The notes beneath the pieces are model-generated. The model ran no database searches, had not been told where the DNA came from, and saw nothing but the letters and a program-made list of their open reading frames with translations. The position numbers were made by a program, and so were the translations under genes. Shown one piece after another: positions 55,963 through 64,000 of a stretch of 64,000 bases of DNA. Within the stretch, counting starts at the first letter, position 1. Each line of letters begins with the position of its first letter. The stretch is from Sphaerospermopsis torques-reginae ITEP-024 (lineage in GTDB: Bacteria; Cyanobacteriota; Cyanobacteriia; Cyanobacteriales; Nostocaceae), in the NCBI RefSeq assembly GCF_019598945.1, contig NZ_CP080598.1, positions 930,001 through 994,000 on the forward strand. The letters run 5' to 3'.

Positions 55963-56301
55963 TTAATTACTTAATGGGGGAGGAAAACGGATATCTGAAT
56001 TAAATTGGTTAATCCTAGAACTTTGATAAATTGGTAAAACACATTCTAAATTTTCATGGGGACGAGGAATAATGTGATGGGAAAGTATCTCACCACCATT
56101 GACTTTTACAACAGATTCTAATCCTTGAGTAACTGCCATTTTCACTTCAGCCACATCACCACGAATTAAAATTGTAATTCTGCCTAAATCTGTATTTTCA
56201 TAACCTACAAATGTGATTCTAGCAGCTTTACACATTGCGTCTGCTGCTTCCACTGCTGTGGGAACACCATATACTTCTATCATGCCTAATGCTAATGTCA
56301 A
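55963..56301 (-). CDS. ccmK: CcmK-family carboxysome shell protein (BMC-H)
   Basis: A 112-residue single BMC domain: LGMIEVYGVPTAVEAADAM, CKAARITFVGYENTDLGR, ILIRGDVAEVKMAV and HHIIPRPHENLECVLPI. The backbone resembles CcmK1/2, but the pore loop KIGSG is replaced by NTDLG. The gene stands alone, away from a ccmKLMN operon, like minor shell paralogues (CcmK3-K6). The start is TTG: AGGAGG at 56311-56316 lies nine bases upstream, and the N-terminus then aligns fully with CcmK2. Confidence 0.88.
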   Translation of the reverse strand: MTLALGMIEVYGVPTAVEAADAMCKAARITFVGYENTDLGRITILIRGDVAEVKMAVTQGLESVVKVNGGEILSHHIIPRPHENLECVLPIYQSSRINQFNSDIRFPPPLSN

Positions 56302-56317
56302 TGTTGTTTTCCTCCTA

Positions 56318-56362
56318 TTGTTAGCTCAAATTTTGTTAGCTCAAATTTTGTTAGCTCAAATT
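56318..56362 (-). promoter_or_regulatory. Three 17-bp direct repeats upstream of ccmK
   Basis: TTGTTAGCTCAAATT occurs three times in tandem (period 17 bp) immediately upstream of the ccmK ribosome site. They could be iterated protein-binding sites in the leader or a simple slippage product. Confidence 0.45.
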
Positions 56363-56431
56363 GGCGTAAACCATTAATAAAACCTCAATTCCCAAAGAAT
56401 TTTCACACTGTCACCTGTCACCTGTTCCCTG

Positions 56432-57046
56432 TCACATACTATAGTTTTCTGGAATACCTACAGGTGATAAACCAGCGATCGCTCTTAAATTTTGACAACG
56501 AATTAATTCATTAAAATCTAAACCAGAACGCCCTTCAATTTTTGCTACTGTTTCAATAGCAGTTAACAAATGTTGGGCAGCTTCTGCTTCTGAATAACCC
56601 CGTCTTTGGGCGATAAAAACGGCTGTTTTATCGGCTTTTAATTGTGATGCTTGGGATTGATTCATGCGCCAGATTCGCACCCCAGCTAAAGCACTTAATC
56701 CCCCAGATATAATTACACCTATCACATCAGACTGAGAAACTTCCACTACTCCACCTAATAACCCTGCTAAAAATACTCCTTGATAAATGTTTGGTTGTAT
56801 CCACTTCACCCCTGTTAACCAACTTACCTGATGTAACAGTAATAAATCTCGCTGTGGTTTTGTCAAGCGTCGCCAAAGATCAAAATTAATATATATTGGT
56901 CTATCCTGACTCCAGGGTAAGGGAAAAGCGGCATCTATGACTTGACTTTGTTCTGGTTTACTGACGATTTTCGTCATCATCCGCCCAGAAGCTGGCATGA
57001 CATCTAACAAACGGCGAATTTCAATATTTGGCTCTATCATTTTCAT
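56432..57046 (-). CDS. DUF3318 membrane-associated protein
   Basis: A 204-residue protein of a cyanobacterial family. IEIRRLLDVMPASGRMMTKI, PLPWSQDRPIYINFDLWRRL and RDLLLLHQVSWLTGVKW are followed by two hydrophobic stretches (YQGVFLAGLLGGVVEV; VIGVIISGGLSALAGV) and a helical C-terminus. The region RDLLLLHQVSW recalls a metalloprotease-like helix but lacks HExxH. Function unknown. Confidence 0.75.
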   Translation of the reverse strand: MKMIEPNIEIRRLLDVMPASGRMMTKIVSKPEQSQVIDAAFPLPWSQDRPIYINFDLWRRLTKPQRDLLLLHQVSWLTGVKWIQPNIYQGVFLAGLLGGVVEVSQSDVIGVIISGGLSALAGVRIWRMNQSQASQLKADKTAVFIAQRRGYSEAEAAQHLLTAIETVAKIEGRSGLDFNELIRCQNLRAIAGLSPVGIPENYSM

Positions 57047-57108
57047 TATTAGAGATAATATTATTATGTATATTAATTTACTACTAAAACTTTACTGAAA
57101 ATATTTAT

Positions 57109-57348
57109 ATGGACGCTTTTGCTCCCACACCACCAGAATGGACAGATCAAGCAGTTCACGCTTATGAATTTTGCTGTCCTAAATGTCACTCTAGCAGTAG
57201 AGAAGCAGTACAAGTTTGGTTAAATAGGCGATCGCCTGTGACAACACCAGAAAATCGTCGCAAATGGCAAGAATTTTACCTTTGTCATTGTGGTTGTGCT
57301 TGGTGGGCTTGGAGTAGCGATCGCAAACCTCCCAGCAAACTCATCTAG
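57109..57348 (+). CDS. Small zinc-ribbon-like hypothetical protein
   Basis: A 79-residue protein with two Cys pairs, FCCPKCHSSS near residue 22 and LCHCGCAWWAW near 63, that could bind one zinc ion. Probably a cyanobacterium-specific family. It is divergent from the DUF3318 gene. A hairpin ATCCCGC-ATCA-GCGGGAT follows at 57356-57373. Confidence 0.65.
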   Translation: MDAFAPTPPEWTDQAVHAYEFCCPKCHSSSREAVQVWLNRRSPVTTPENRRKWQEFYLCHCGCAWWAWSSDRKPPSKLI

Positions 57349-57715
57349 ATTTTGAATCCCGCATCAGCGGGATATGCTCCCTATTCTCAAGTTTCGCGCC
57401 ATCTCCGTTAGGAGATCCCGCAGGGGTAGACACAAAGGAGCAAAGACGCAAAGTCTTTATTTTTCACCTAACTTCTGACTCCTGACTCAAGAGGGCAACC
57501 ACAGGGGGTTGCCCCTACCTCTTCTACATAGGGCTTGCTGAATAAACATGAAAAGATTACAGGTAAAGGGTCTTAGCCTGCTGGAAGTTAAAAAAGTGCA
57601 AGCTTTTACGGGGTGGAAACTTAAAAACCTTGCATTTAATTCCTACTCAAAGGAAAAATCGTTCCTATCCAACTCTTGAAACTGTCACCTGTCACCTGTC
57701 ACCTGTCACCTGTCA
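57349..57715. other. Intergenic region with hairpins and a dispersed element
   Basis: Between convergent genes: the hairpin at 57356-57373, a GGGCAACC/GGTTGCCC palindrome at 57493-57514 (a dispersed cyanobacterial motif), the 153-bp element copy B and a CACCTGT array up to the nanE stop. No gene. Confidence 0.65.
57530..57682. mobile_element. 153-bp dispersed element, copy B
   Basis: Same ends and same length as 40684-40836; the middle differs by scattered substitutions. It lies next to the GGGCAACC palindrome and is followed directly by heptamer repeats. Confidence 0.65.
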
Positions 57716-58396
57716 TCACGACAAGACTTTCTCAGCAACCCCTACATAAGCTTTAACTTGCAAATCAATACCAGTAATTGCAGTACCAACTACAACTGCA
57801 TCAGCACCTACTAAATTCAAGGCTTTTTTTGCCTCATTTGGGGAAGAAATACCACCTTCACAAATAACAAAGGTATCTAATTTTTCTACTATCTGTGTCA
57901 GAAGTTCCCAACCAGGAGGAGTAAAATTTTTAGTTTCCGCAGTGTACCCAAAAAGAGTAGTACCAACAATATCAGCACCTGCGTCAACAGCTAATTTTGC
58001 AGAAGCAAATGTATCCACATCTGCCATGACTGGTTTACCTAATTCTTGATGAATACGGGTAATAATATCAATTAATTTTTCATCACCAGGACGATATCTA
58101 GTAGTTGCATCTATAGCAATAATATCAGCACCAGCTTCAGCCACTGCTACAGCATGATGAAACTGGGGGGTAATATATACATCAGAACCTGCTATTACTT
58201 GTTTCCATAGCCCAATAATTGGTACATTGACTTTTTCCCGCACGGCTTTGATATGATTGGGTGTGTCAATTCTCACAGCTACAGCACCATTATTAACTGC
58301 TGCTTGTGCCATTGCGGCAATAACATAAGGATCATGTAATGGTGAGTCTACAGGTGCTTGACAGGAAACAATTAAACCTTTTTCTAAATTAATCAT
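57716..58396 (-). CDS. nanE: Putative N-acetylmannosamine-6-phosphate 2-epimerase
   Basis: A 226-residue TIM-barrel protein: LIVSCQAPVDSPLHDPYVIA, AVRIDTPNHIKAVREKVNVP, IIAIDATTRYRP, VMADVDTFASAKLAVDAGAD and VICEGGISSPNEAKKAL fit NanE. The enzyme converts ManNAc-6-P to GlcNAc-6-P in amino-sugar use. No other nan gene is near. The Met at 58396 is used since 27 upstream codons only read a TAATTGG repeat. Confidence 0.88.
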   Translation of the reverse strand: MINLEKGLIVSCQAPVDSPLHDPYVIAAMAQAAVNNGAVAVRIDTPNHIKAVREKVNVPIIGLWKQVIAGSDVYITPQFHHAVAVAEAGADIIAIDATTRYRPGDEKLIDIITRIHQELGKPVMADVDTFASAKLAVDAGADIVGTTLFGYTAETKNFTPPGWELLTQIVEKLDTFVICEGGISSPNEAKKALNLVGADAVVVGTAITGIDLQVKAYVGVAEKVLS

Positions 58397-58484
58397 GTTT
58401 GATGTTGAGGTAATTGGTAATTGGTAATTGGTAATTGGTAATTGGAGTTTTTTGAATTCCAAATTATCAATTATCAATTATCAA

Positions 58485-60452
58485 TTATTTTAGTTGTTTT
58501 GGTATCCAAACAGTAAAAATTGAACCCATACCTACAGTTGATTCTACTTCAATTCGACCCCGATGAAGTTCTACCAGTTGTTTAGTTAAAGCTAAACCAA
58601 CTCCTGTACCTTCATAGCGACGACGATAGGGAGTATCAAGTTGTTGAAATTTCTCAAACAGTAATGGTAATTTTTCTTCTGGTATACCAATTCCAGTATC
58701 TTCTATTTGAAATACAGCGGTATTTTCTTCTACCCATAGACGTAACGTGACATTACCACCTTCTGGGGTGAACTTAATAGCATTAGTTAATAAATTCCAA
58801 AGAATTTGTTCTATTCTTCCAGAATCAGCTTGAAAAATATCACTGGTAGGATTAATTTGTAAATCAAGTTTCAAAGTAACTTTTTTACTGGTTGCTTTTT
58901 CTAATAAAGAGTCTAATATCTTTTCTGCTGACTTCACTAAAGAAAATTCAGAAATATTTAATACTGTTTTCCCCGCCTCAATCTGAGATAAATCGAGGAT
59001 ATCTTTAATCATTTCCAATAAATGTTCTCCGCTGTCATGGATAGTTTGTAAATAATCCCGTTGTCTTTGACTCAACTCACCCAAAGGCCAGCGCAATAAT
59101 GTAGAAGACATCCCAATAACATAAGTTAAAGGAGTTAATAATTCATGGCTGATAGTAGCGAGAAATTCACTGCGGAGACGACTGGCTGCTTCTGCTGCTA
59201 AAAGTGCTTCTCGCAGTGCCATTGTTCGTTCAATTACTCGTTGTTCTAAAGTTTGTTTTTCTTGAGTCAAAGTGCGTGTAGCTTCTCGCAAAGAACCCAT
59301 TAATTCAGATTGATGAATAGCTATAGCTAACTGTTCTGCAACTGATGACAACAAGCTTTTTTCACTTTCACTCCAATGACGAGGAGTATGACATTGATGA
59401 GCAATTAATAAACCCCAAAGTTTATCTTCAAAAATAATCGGGGCTGCCAACTTCGCCCTAATTTTATTCTTCCTTAAAAAATTCAATAAACAATCTTCTA
59501 GGGAATAGGTTTTTTCTACATCATCTACTGCTAAAGTAAAACCTTGGTGATATTTTTCCCAAGATCCAGAATTTCGATTCAGACAGTTTTCTTCTTGCAA
59601 ATTCAAAACAGAGGTAATAGAATCTTGTCCTAGAGATTCATATACTACGCAACCCCCATACTGTTGACAGTCTTGTTCTGTAAGTTTAGAGTTGATTACA
59701 GTAGGTGCTAAATATTGACAGTTAAGAGATGTGTTTTGCGTATTATCTGGAGATGACAAAAATTTATAGATGACTAATCTATCTAATTCCAAAAACTCAC
59801 GTACTTGAGTAATTGCCGTGTCCATAATTACAGGCAAATCTAAACTTTTACGGATTTGCGTTGTTACCTGATTTAACAGCCGTTCTTGGGCAATTTGTTT
59901 TGTGAGAGCATCTTCTACAAGTTTACAACTAAAACCCTCTGGACGAATGGAAACTGTAGGTGTTTTTACCTCATTGTTAACCAGTGGGAGAAGATATTCC
60001 AATAACAATAAAGTAAATTTACTTTGCAGCGTTGCATCATTAGGAGCAAGAACTTGTTGATATTGTGTGATGTTTTTGTAAGTGTAAGAATGAGACTCAA
60101 ATAAATTTCTTAAATTAGAGACAAAAGCAGCGATCGCTTGGGAATTAAATGTCAAACTAGCATTTAAGGAATCTAAGGTAACATCTTCCTTCTGTGCTAC
60201 CCTACTTCCCTCCTCCCCTGCTTCTATTTTGCCTAACAACAGCGCACTAAATCGCTCAGAAACTACAAGCGTAAACCGTTGTTGTTGCCACTCAACAGGA
60301 ATGAGAATCCGCGCCAGCACAGCTTCTGTAAGTACCAAAGCAGCACTGCCTATTGCTTGAGCCATCTGGTGCAACAACTCACCAAGCCGATTAAATATAC
60401 TTAAAGGCAAGGTTCGAGAAAAGCTCAAATCGGGAGAACTAAGCATTTTCAA
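58485..60452 (-). CDS. GAF-domain sensor histidine kinase
   Basis: A 655-residue soluble kinase. The N-terminal region (1-180) is of unknown fold. A GAF domain (about 195-385) has RLVIYKFLSS and WGLLIAHQCHTPRHW, phytochrome-like in style but without the usual chromophore Cys-His context. A coiled-coil linker follows, then HisKA with FLATISHELLTPL (near 434) and HATPase with NLLTNAIKFTPEGG, EDTGIGIPEEKL and GTGVGLALTKQL. No response regulator adjoins, so the partner is unknown. The start may be Met1 or Met3. Confidence 0.88.
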   Translation of the reverse strand: MKMLSSPDLSFSRTLPLSIFNRLGELLHQMAQAIGSAALVLTEAVLARILIPVEWQQQRFTLVVSERFSALLLGKIEAGEEGSRVAQKEDVTLDSLNASLTFNSQAIAAFVSNLRNLFESHSYTYKNITQYQQVLAPNDATLQSKFTLLLLEYLLPLVNNEVKTPTVSIRPEGFSCKLVEDALTKQIAQERLLNQVTTQIRKSLDLPVIMDTAITQVREFLELDRLVIYKFLSSPDNTQNTSLNCQYLAPTVINSKLTEQDCQQYGGCVVYESLGQDSITSVLNLQEENCLNRNSGSWEKYHQGFTLAVDDVEKTYSLEDCLLNFLRKNKIRAKLAAPIIFEDKLWGLLIAHQCHTPRHWSESEKSLLSSVAEQLAIAIHQSELMGSLREATRTLTQEKQTLEQRVIERTMALREALLAAEAASRLRSEFLATISHELLTPLTYVIGMSSTLLRWPLGELSQRQRDYLQTIHDSGEHLLEMIKDILDLSQIEAGKTVLNISEFSLVKSAEKILDSLLEKATSKKVTLKLDLQINPTSDIFQADSGRIEQILWNLLTNAIKFTPEGGNVTLRLWVEENTAVFQIEDTGIGIPEEKLPLLFEKFQQLDTPYRRRYEGTGVGLALTKQLVELHRGRIEVESTVGMGSIFTVWIPKQLK

Positions 60453-60661
60453 AATTCTAATGAGATGGGCTGAATACCTAAGTAGGGTAATGGGGAATGG
60501 GTAACGGGTAATGGGTAATGGGGTTATTTACCACCCCATCTCACCATCTTCCCATCTCCCTATCTTCCCATCGTCGTAGCCTGTTCGTAGGACTTGCAGG
60601 ATTTTTCCTGGTTTTTTGTGATTGTGTACTAATCAACAGTTTAAGGTACTAATAGAAAATT

Positions 60662-63600
60662 ATGCATCGTATAAGTGCCACACCAGGCGGATGGAATCAG
60701 TCAGACGGTTTAGTTTTTCTAGAACAAACCCCAGCCCCTTTCGTTTTGATTACTGCTGCTGACACCGACATTCAAACTTTAGCAGCAACAGTACCAAAAT
60801 TACCTGCTGAATTTCCTCAAATTAGAGTTGCCAACCTGCTGCAACTACAGCAACAAATCAGCATTGATACTTATGGTGAACAAGTTTTAGAACTTGCTCA
60901 AGTAATTGTTTTGCGCCTTTTAGGAGGAAGTTCCTATTGGGCGTATGGTTTGAAAGTGGTGCAGGAAATTGCCGCAAGTAATGGCATAACTCTAATTGTA
61001 ATGCCTGGAGACGACGCTCTTGATCCAGATTTAATATCAAAATCAACTATTTCAACTGAACTTGTTAACCAAGTATGGCAGTATTTCCGGGAAGGTGGTA
61101 TAGAAAATTTCCTCAATGCTCTACTTTTTATCGCTGATATTTCCCTATTAACCACATTCAACCCCCCACCACCACAACCTGTTCCCCGTGTGGGAATGTA
61201 TAAAGGCAAGTTTTCTTCTACTTCTTTTACACTGTCACCTGTTACCTGTCACCTGTCACCTTCTAAAATAGGTATTTTATTCTACCGCGCCCATTATTTA
61301 GCGGGAAATACTAAGGTGATTGAGGCTTTATGTACTGCTTTGAGAGAAAAAAATTTACAACCAGTACCGATTTTTGTTTCTTCTTTACGTGAACCGGGTG
61401 TAACTGATGAGTTGATCAAATTTTTTCAACCTGAAGATTCTGAACCTATAAGTTTGTTATTAAACACTACCAGTTTTTCTCTAGCACGTTTAGAGACGGA
61501 AACACCGCAAATTGAACTGTGGGAAAAATTAGATGTGCCGGTGTTACAGGTGATTCTTTGCGCTAGTTCTGTGGAACAGTGGGAAGCACAGTTACAGGGT
61601 TTAACACCTCGTGATATGGCCATGAATGTGGCTTTACCAGAGGTAGACGGGCGGATTATTACTAGGGCGGTTTCTTTTAAAAGTTGGCAAACTCGCAATG
61701 ATGACCTAGAAACTGATGTAGTGGTTTATGAACCAGTGAGCGATCGCATTGATTTTGTTGCCCAACTGGCTGCAAATTGGGTCCGATTACGCCATAAAAT
61801 GCCCTCAGAACGTCATCTAGCTCTAATTTTAGCAAATTACCCCAACACTAATGGTAGGCTGGCTAATGGCGTAGGTTTGGATACTCCTGCTAGTTGTGTA
61901 GAAATCCTCAAGGCTTTAAAATCGGCTGGTTATGATGTGGGCGATATCCCCGCAGATGGTGATGAGTTAATTAAAATTTTAACTGCTGGTGTTACCAATG
62001 ACCCAGAAGGAAAAGATTGGAAACCAGTCAACCAAAGTCTTTCTGTAGAAGAATACCAAAGGTATTTTTCCACATTACCCGCACCTGTACAAAAGGGAAT
62101 AATTGAAAGATGGGGAGATGGGGAAATAAATAACCCAATCACCAATCACCAATTACCAATTACCAATCACCAATTTCCGATTTCTGGGATTCAATTTGGT
62201 AATGTTTTTGTAGGTATTCAACCATCAAGAGGTTATGAAAATGATCCGAGTTTAAATTATCATGCACCAGATTTAGAACCAACTCACAATTATTTAGCTT
62301 TTTATTATTGGGTGAGAGAAATTTTTGGCAGTGATGCGATCGTTCATGTCGGAAAACATGGCAATTTAGAATGGCTACCAGGTAAAAGTGTGGCTTTATC
62401 TAATACTTGTTATCCTGAAATAGCCTTTGGTCCAATGCCTCATTTATATCCTTTTATTGTTAATGATCCAGGTGAAGGTTCACAAGCTAAACGTCGTTCC
62501 CAAGCAGTAATCATTGACCATCTTACACCACCCATGACACGGGCGGAATTATATGGAGCATTACAACAGGTAGAAAATTTAATTGATGAATATTACGAAG
62601 CAGAAACATTAGATCCTTCTCGTTTACCCACATTACGCGATCGCATTCAAGAATTAGTCATCAAAGAAAATCTCTACAAAGATTTAGGTATCACCGACGA
62701 AAAAGACATTGTAAACTTTGAAAGTTTAATTTTAAACTCCTTAGATGGTTATTTGTGCGAACTCAAAGAAGCGCAAATTAGAGACGGTTTACACATTTTC
62801 GGACAAGTTCCCCAAGGTAGACAACTAAGAGATTTAATCATTGCGATCGCCCGTATTCCCAACCGTAATTCTATCGGAATCACCCGTGCGATCGCAGAAG
62901 ATTGGGGTTTAGATTTCGATCCTTTAACAACAGAATACACCACCCCCTTCACCCCTCCTCAAAATCTCTCTGCGCCTCTGCGTCTCTGCGTGCCAATTAA
63001 CTCCTGTCGTACCCACGGCGATGTTATTGAACTATTAGAAGAAGAAGCCGCTTTTTTAGTTGAAAAACTATTACAGGGAACAGGGAACAGGGAACAGGGA
63101 ACAGTAAAGAAAGTCCTTAACTGGATAGAATCAAAACTTCTCCCAGCATTAAAAAACACAACCCAAGAAATTACCAACTTACTCAAAGGACTTGATGGTA
63201 AATACGTCCCCAGTGCTGCATCTGGCGCACCGACAAGAGGAAGGCCAGAAGTTCTCCCCACGGGTAAAAATTTCTATGCTGTAGATATTCGCGCTATTCC
63301 GACAGAAACCGCTTGGGATGTGGGCAGAAAAGCCGCAGAAAATCTCATTGAAACCTACACTCAAGAACATGGAGAATATCCCAAAACTCTGGGTTTATCA
63401 GTTTGGGGAACTTCTACCATGAGAACCGGAGGAGATGATATTGCGGAAGCTTTAGCTTTACTTGGTGTACAACCGGTTTGGGATGGTGCAGCTAGAAGAG
63501 TAGTAGATTTTGAAATTCTACCTTTATCAATTTTAGGTCGTCCCCGTGTTGATGTCACTTTGAGAATTTCGGGATTTTTCCGTGATGCTTTTCCTAATTT

Positions 63601-64000
63601 AATTGATCTATTTTCTCAAGCGGTGGAAGCAGTTGCCAGTTTAGATGAACCAGAAGAGGAAAACCCGTTAGTAGGTGCGGTGAAGCAAGATATTGATTTA
63701 TGGACACAACAAGGTTTAAGTTTAGAAGATGCCAAAGAGCGATCGCTTTATCGGGTTTTTGGTTCTAAACCCGGTGCTTATGGTGCTGGACTTCAAGGTT
63801 TAATTTCTTCCCAAAACTGGCAAACTGATCAAGATTTAGCCCAAGCTTATATTAATTGGAGTTCCTACGCTTACAAGGGAACAGGGAACAGGGAACAGGG
63901 AACAGAAAATAATAATACTGTCACCTGTCACCTGTCACCTGTCACCTCTCAAGAAGTATTTGAACAACGTTTAAAACAAATGCAAGTTGTCCTACATAAT
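60662..64000 (+). CDS. cobN: Cobaltochelatase subunit CobN, 3' end outside the window
   Basis: 1113 codons are present and the frame is open to the window end. The protein is CobN/BchH-like: MHRISATPGGWNQSDGLVFL, FYRAHYLAGNTKVIEAL, GIQPSRGYENDPSLNYHAPD, VHVGKHGNLEWLPGKSVALS, FIVNDPGEGSQAKRRSQAVI and GLSVWGTSTMRTGGDDIAEAL. It inserts cobalt into hydrogenobyrinate diamide during vitamin B12 synthesis. BchH/ChlH is the alternative, but the motifs read as CobN. Five stretches of repeat-derived peptide interrupt the sequence in frame without a stop (near residues 190, 490, 768, 806 and 1075). Confidence 0.9.
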   Translation, partial: MHRISATPGGWNQSDGLVFLEQTPAPFVLITAADTDIQTLAATVPKLPAEFPQIRVANLLQLQQQISIDTYGEQVLELAQVIVLRLLGGSSYWAYGLKVVQEIAASNGITLIVMPGDDALDPDLISKSTISTELVNQVWQYFREGGIENFLNALLFIADISLLTTFNPPPPQPVPRVGMYKGKFSSTSFTLSPVTCHLSPSKIGILFYRAHYLAGNTKVIEALCTALREKNLQPVPIFVSSLREPGVTDELIKFFQPEDSEPISLLLNTTSFSLARLETETPQIELWEKLDVPVLQVILCASSVEQWEAQLQGLTPRDMAMNVALPEVDGRIITRAVSFKSWQTRNDDLETDVVVYEPVSDRIDFVAQLAANWVRLRHKMPSERHLALILANYPNTNGRLANGVGLDTPASCVEILKALKSAGYDVGDIPADGDELIKILTAGVTNDPEGKDWKPVNQSLSVEEYQRYFSTLPAPVQKGIIERWGDGEINNPITNHQLPITNHQFPISGIQFGNVFVGIQPSRGYENDPSLNYHAPDLEPTHNYLAFYYWVREIFGSDAIVHVGKHGNLEWLPGKSVALSNTCYPEIAFGPMPHLYPFIVNDPGEGSQAKRRSQAVIIDHLTPPMTRAELYGALQQVENLIDEYYEAETLDPSRLPTLRDRIQELVIKENLYKDLGITDEKDIVNFESLILNSLDGYLCELKEAQIRDGLHIFGQVPQGRQLRDLIIAIARIPNRNSIGITRAIAEDWGLDFDPLTTEYTTPFTPPQNLSAPLRLCVPINSCRTHGDVIELLEEEAAFLVEKLLQGTGNREQGTVKKVLNWIESKLLPALKNTTQEITNLLKGLDGKYVPSAASGAPTRGRPEVLPTGKNFYAVDIRAIPTETAWDVGRKAAENLIETYTQEHGEYPKTLGLSVWGTSTMRTGGDDIAEALALLGVQPVWDGAARRVVDFEILPLSILGRPRVDVTLRISGFFRDAFPNLIDLFSQAVEAVASLDEPEEENPLVGAVKQDIDLWTQQGLSLEDAKERSLYRVFGSKPGAYGAGLQGLISSQNWQTDQDLAQAYINWSSYAYKGTGNREQGTENNNTVTCHLSPVTSQEVFEQRLKQMQVVLHN
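61225..61262 (+). repeat. CACCTGT repeat inside cobN
   Basis: Four heptamer-like units (tcacctgttacctgtcacct) encode [13 protein letters not shown], a peptide unlike CobN around it. Confidence 0.85.
62128..62172 (+). repeat. CACCAAT/TTACCAA repeat inside cobN
   Basis: Encodes [17 protein letters not shown], the same peptide that such repeats encode upstream of several genes in this window. Confidence 0.9.
62960..62995 (+). repeat. ctctgcgcctctgcgtctct dispersed motif inside cobN
   Basis: A dispersed motif found between genes near 2821 (inverse), 8221, 29550 and 55900 is read in frame here as NLSAPLRLCVPIN. Confidence 0.75.
63074..63105 (+). repeat. CAGGGAA repeat inside cobN, first
   Basis: Four units of ACAGGGA-type repeat encode QGTGNREQGT in frame. 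Confidence 0.9.
63876..63950 (+). repeat. CAGGGAA and CACCTGT repeats inside cobN, second
   Basis: A CAGGGAA array (GTGNREQGTE) runs directly into a CACCTGT array ([10 protein letters not shown]), 75 bp in total and still in frame. Confidence 0.9.

Noticed and set aside
59385-59430. Chromophore-binding GAF (cyanobacteriochrome) in the histidine kinase
   Set aside because: The Cys in AHQCHTPRHW lies in a motif common to non-chromophore GAF domains; the usual chromophore Cys-His context was not seen.
60662-64000. Magnesium chelatase subunit ChlH instead of CobN
   Set aside because: The N-terminus and the motifs HVGKHGNLEWLPGK with SRGYENDPSLNYHAPD read as CobN; not decisive without a search.

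Overview
The window is a piece of a filamentous, probably heterocystous cyanobacterium (Nostocales, Anabaena/Dolichospermum/Nostoc-like). The evidence is a low-GC genome rich in HIP1 octamers (GCGATCGC), many families of 7-9 bp short tandem repeats between genes, and cyanobacterial marker genes: gun4, a CcmK-type carboxysome shell gene, a membrane-anchored Mn-SOD, DUF2499/DUF3593/DUF3318/DUF3531 proteins and an EbsA-like gene. Most of it is ordinary chromosomal housekeeping in short transcription units. No rRNA, tRNA, CRISPR array, complete insertion sequence or prophage was recognised.

Layout. 1-5.1 kb: Nudix hydrolase, DUF3531, TPR protein, ABC ATPase, rsmG, a broken amidase and sodA. 5.1-8.6 kb: a rearranged island in which two copies of the sodA 5' end flank the tail of one ATPase gene and a complete ATPase gene with a glycine-zipper membrane segment. 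8.7-10.8 kb: a UPF0175/DUF3368 toxin-antitoxin pair and two Uma2 genes. 11-25 kb: icd, gun4, a MalK-type ABC ATPase, a lipoprotein, hicAB, mtnA, a KefB-type antiporter, hemW, a PIN-TRAM protein and a Rieske oxygenase. 25-29 kb: YbjN protein, lipoate ligase, two tandem Yfr2-like small RNAs, purH and a VOC protein. 29.2-34.9 kb: a probable conflict (immunity or cell-death) module made of a small EACC1-like membrane protein, a 1529-residue CHAT protease-STAND NTPase-TPR protein, and two small overlapping genes. 35-51.7 kb: glycosyltransferase, ebsA-like gene, Pta-N/DRTGG protein, DprA-like protein, MAPEG, yajQ, GST, csaB, pgeF, birA, an M23 peptidase, ribE, a bifunctional nuclease and an aldo/keto reductase. 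51.7-55.8 kb: two facing arrays of a dispersed repeat next to a single-polypeptide restriction-methylation enzyme. 56-64 kb: a ccmK paralogue, DUF3318, nanE, a GAF histidine kinase and the first 1113 codons of cobN, which runs off the window.

The strongest candidates for something new are: the EACC1-like/CHAT-STAND-TPR module, whose 120-bp TPR units are almost identical; the ATPase with a continuous GxxxG membrane tract built from a 12-bp repeat; a pair of related structured leader elements at 36.8 and 49.7 kb; the tandem Yfr2-like RNAs, whose stems covary; and cobN, which carries five in-frame insertions of the repeat families otherwise found between genes. Several genes have reading frames that extend upstream through such repeats. 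Their start codons were moved to the first plausible Met after the repeat.
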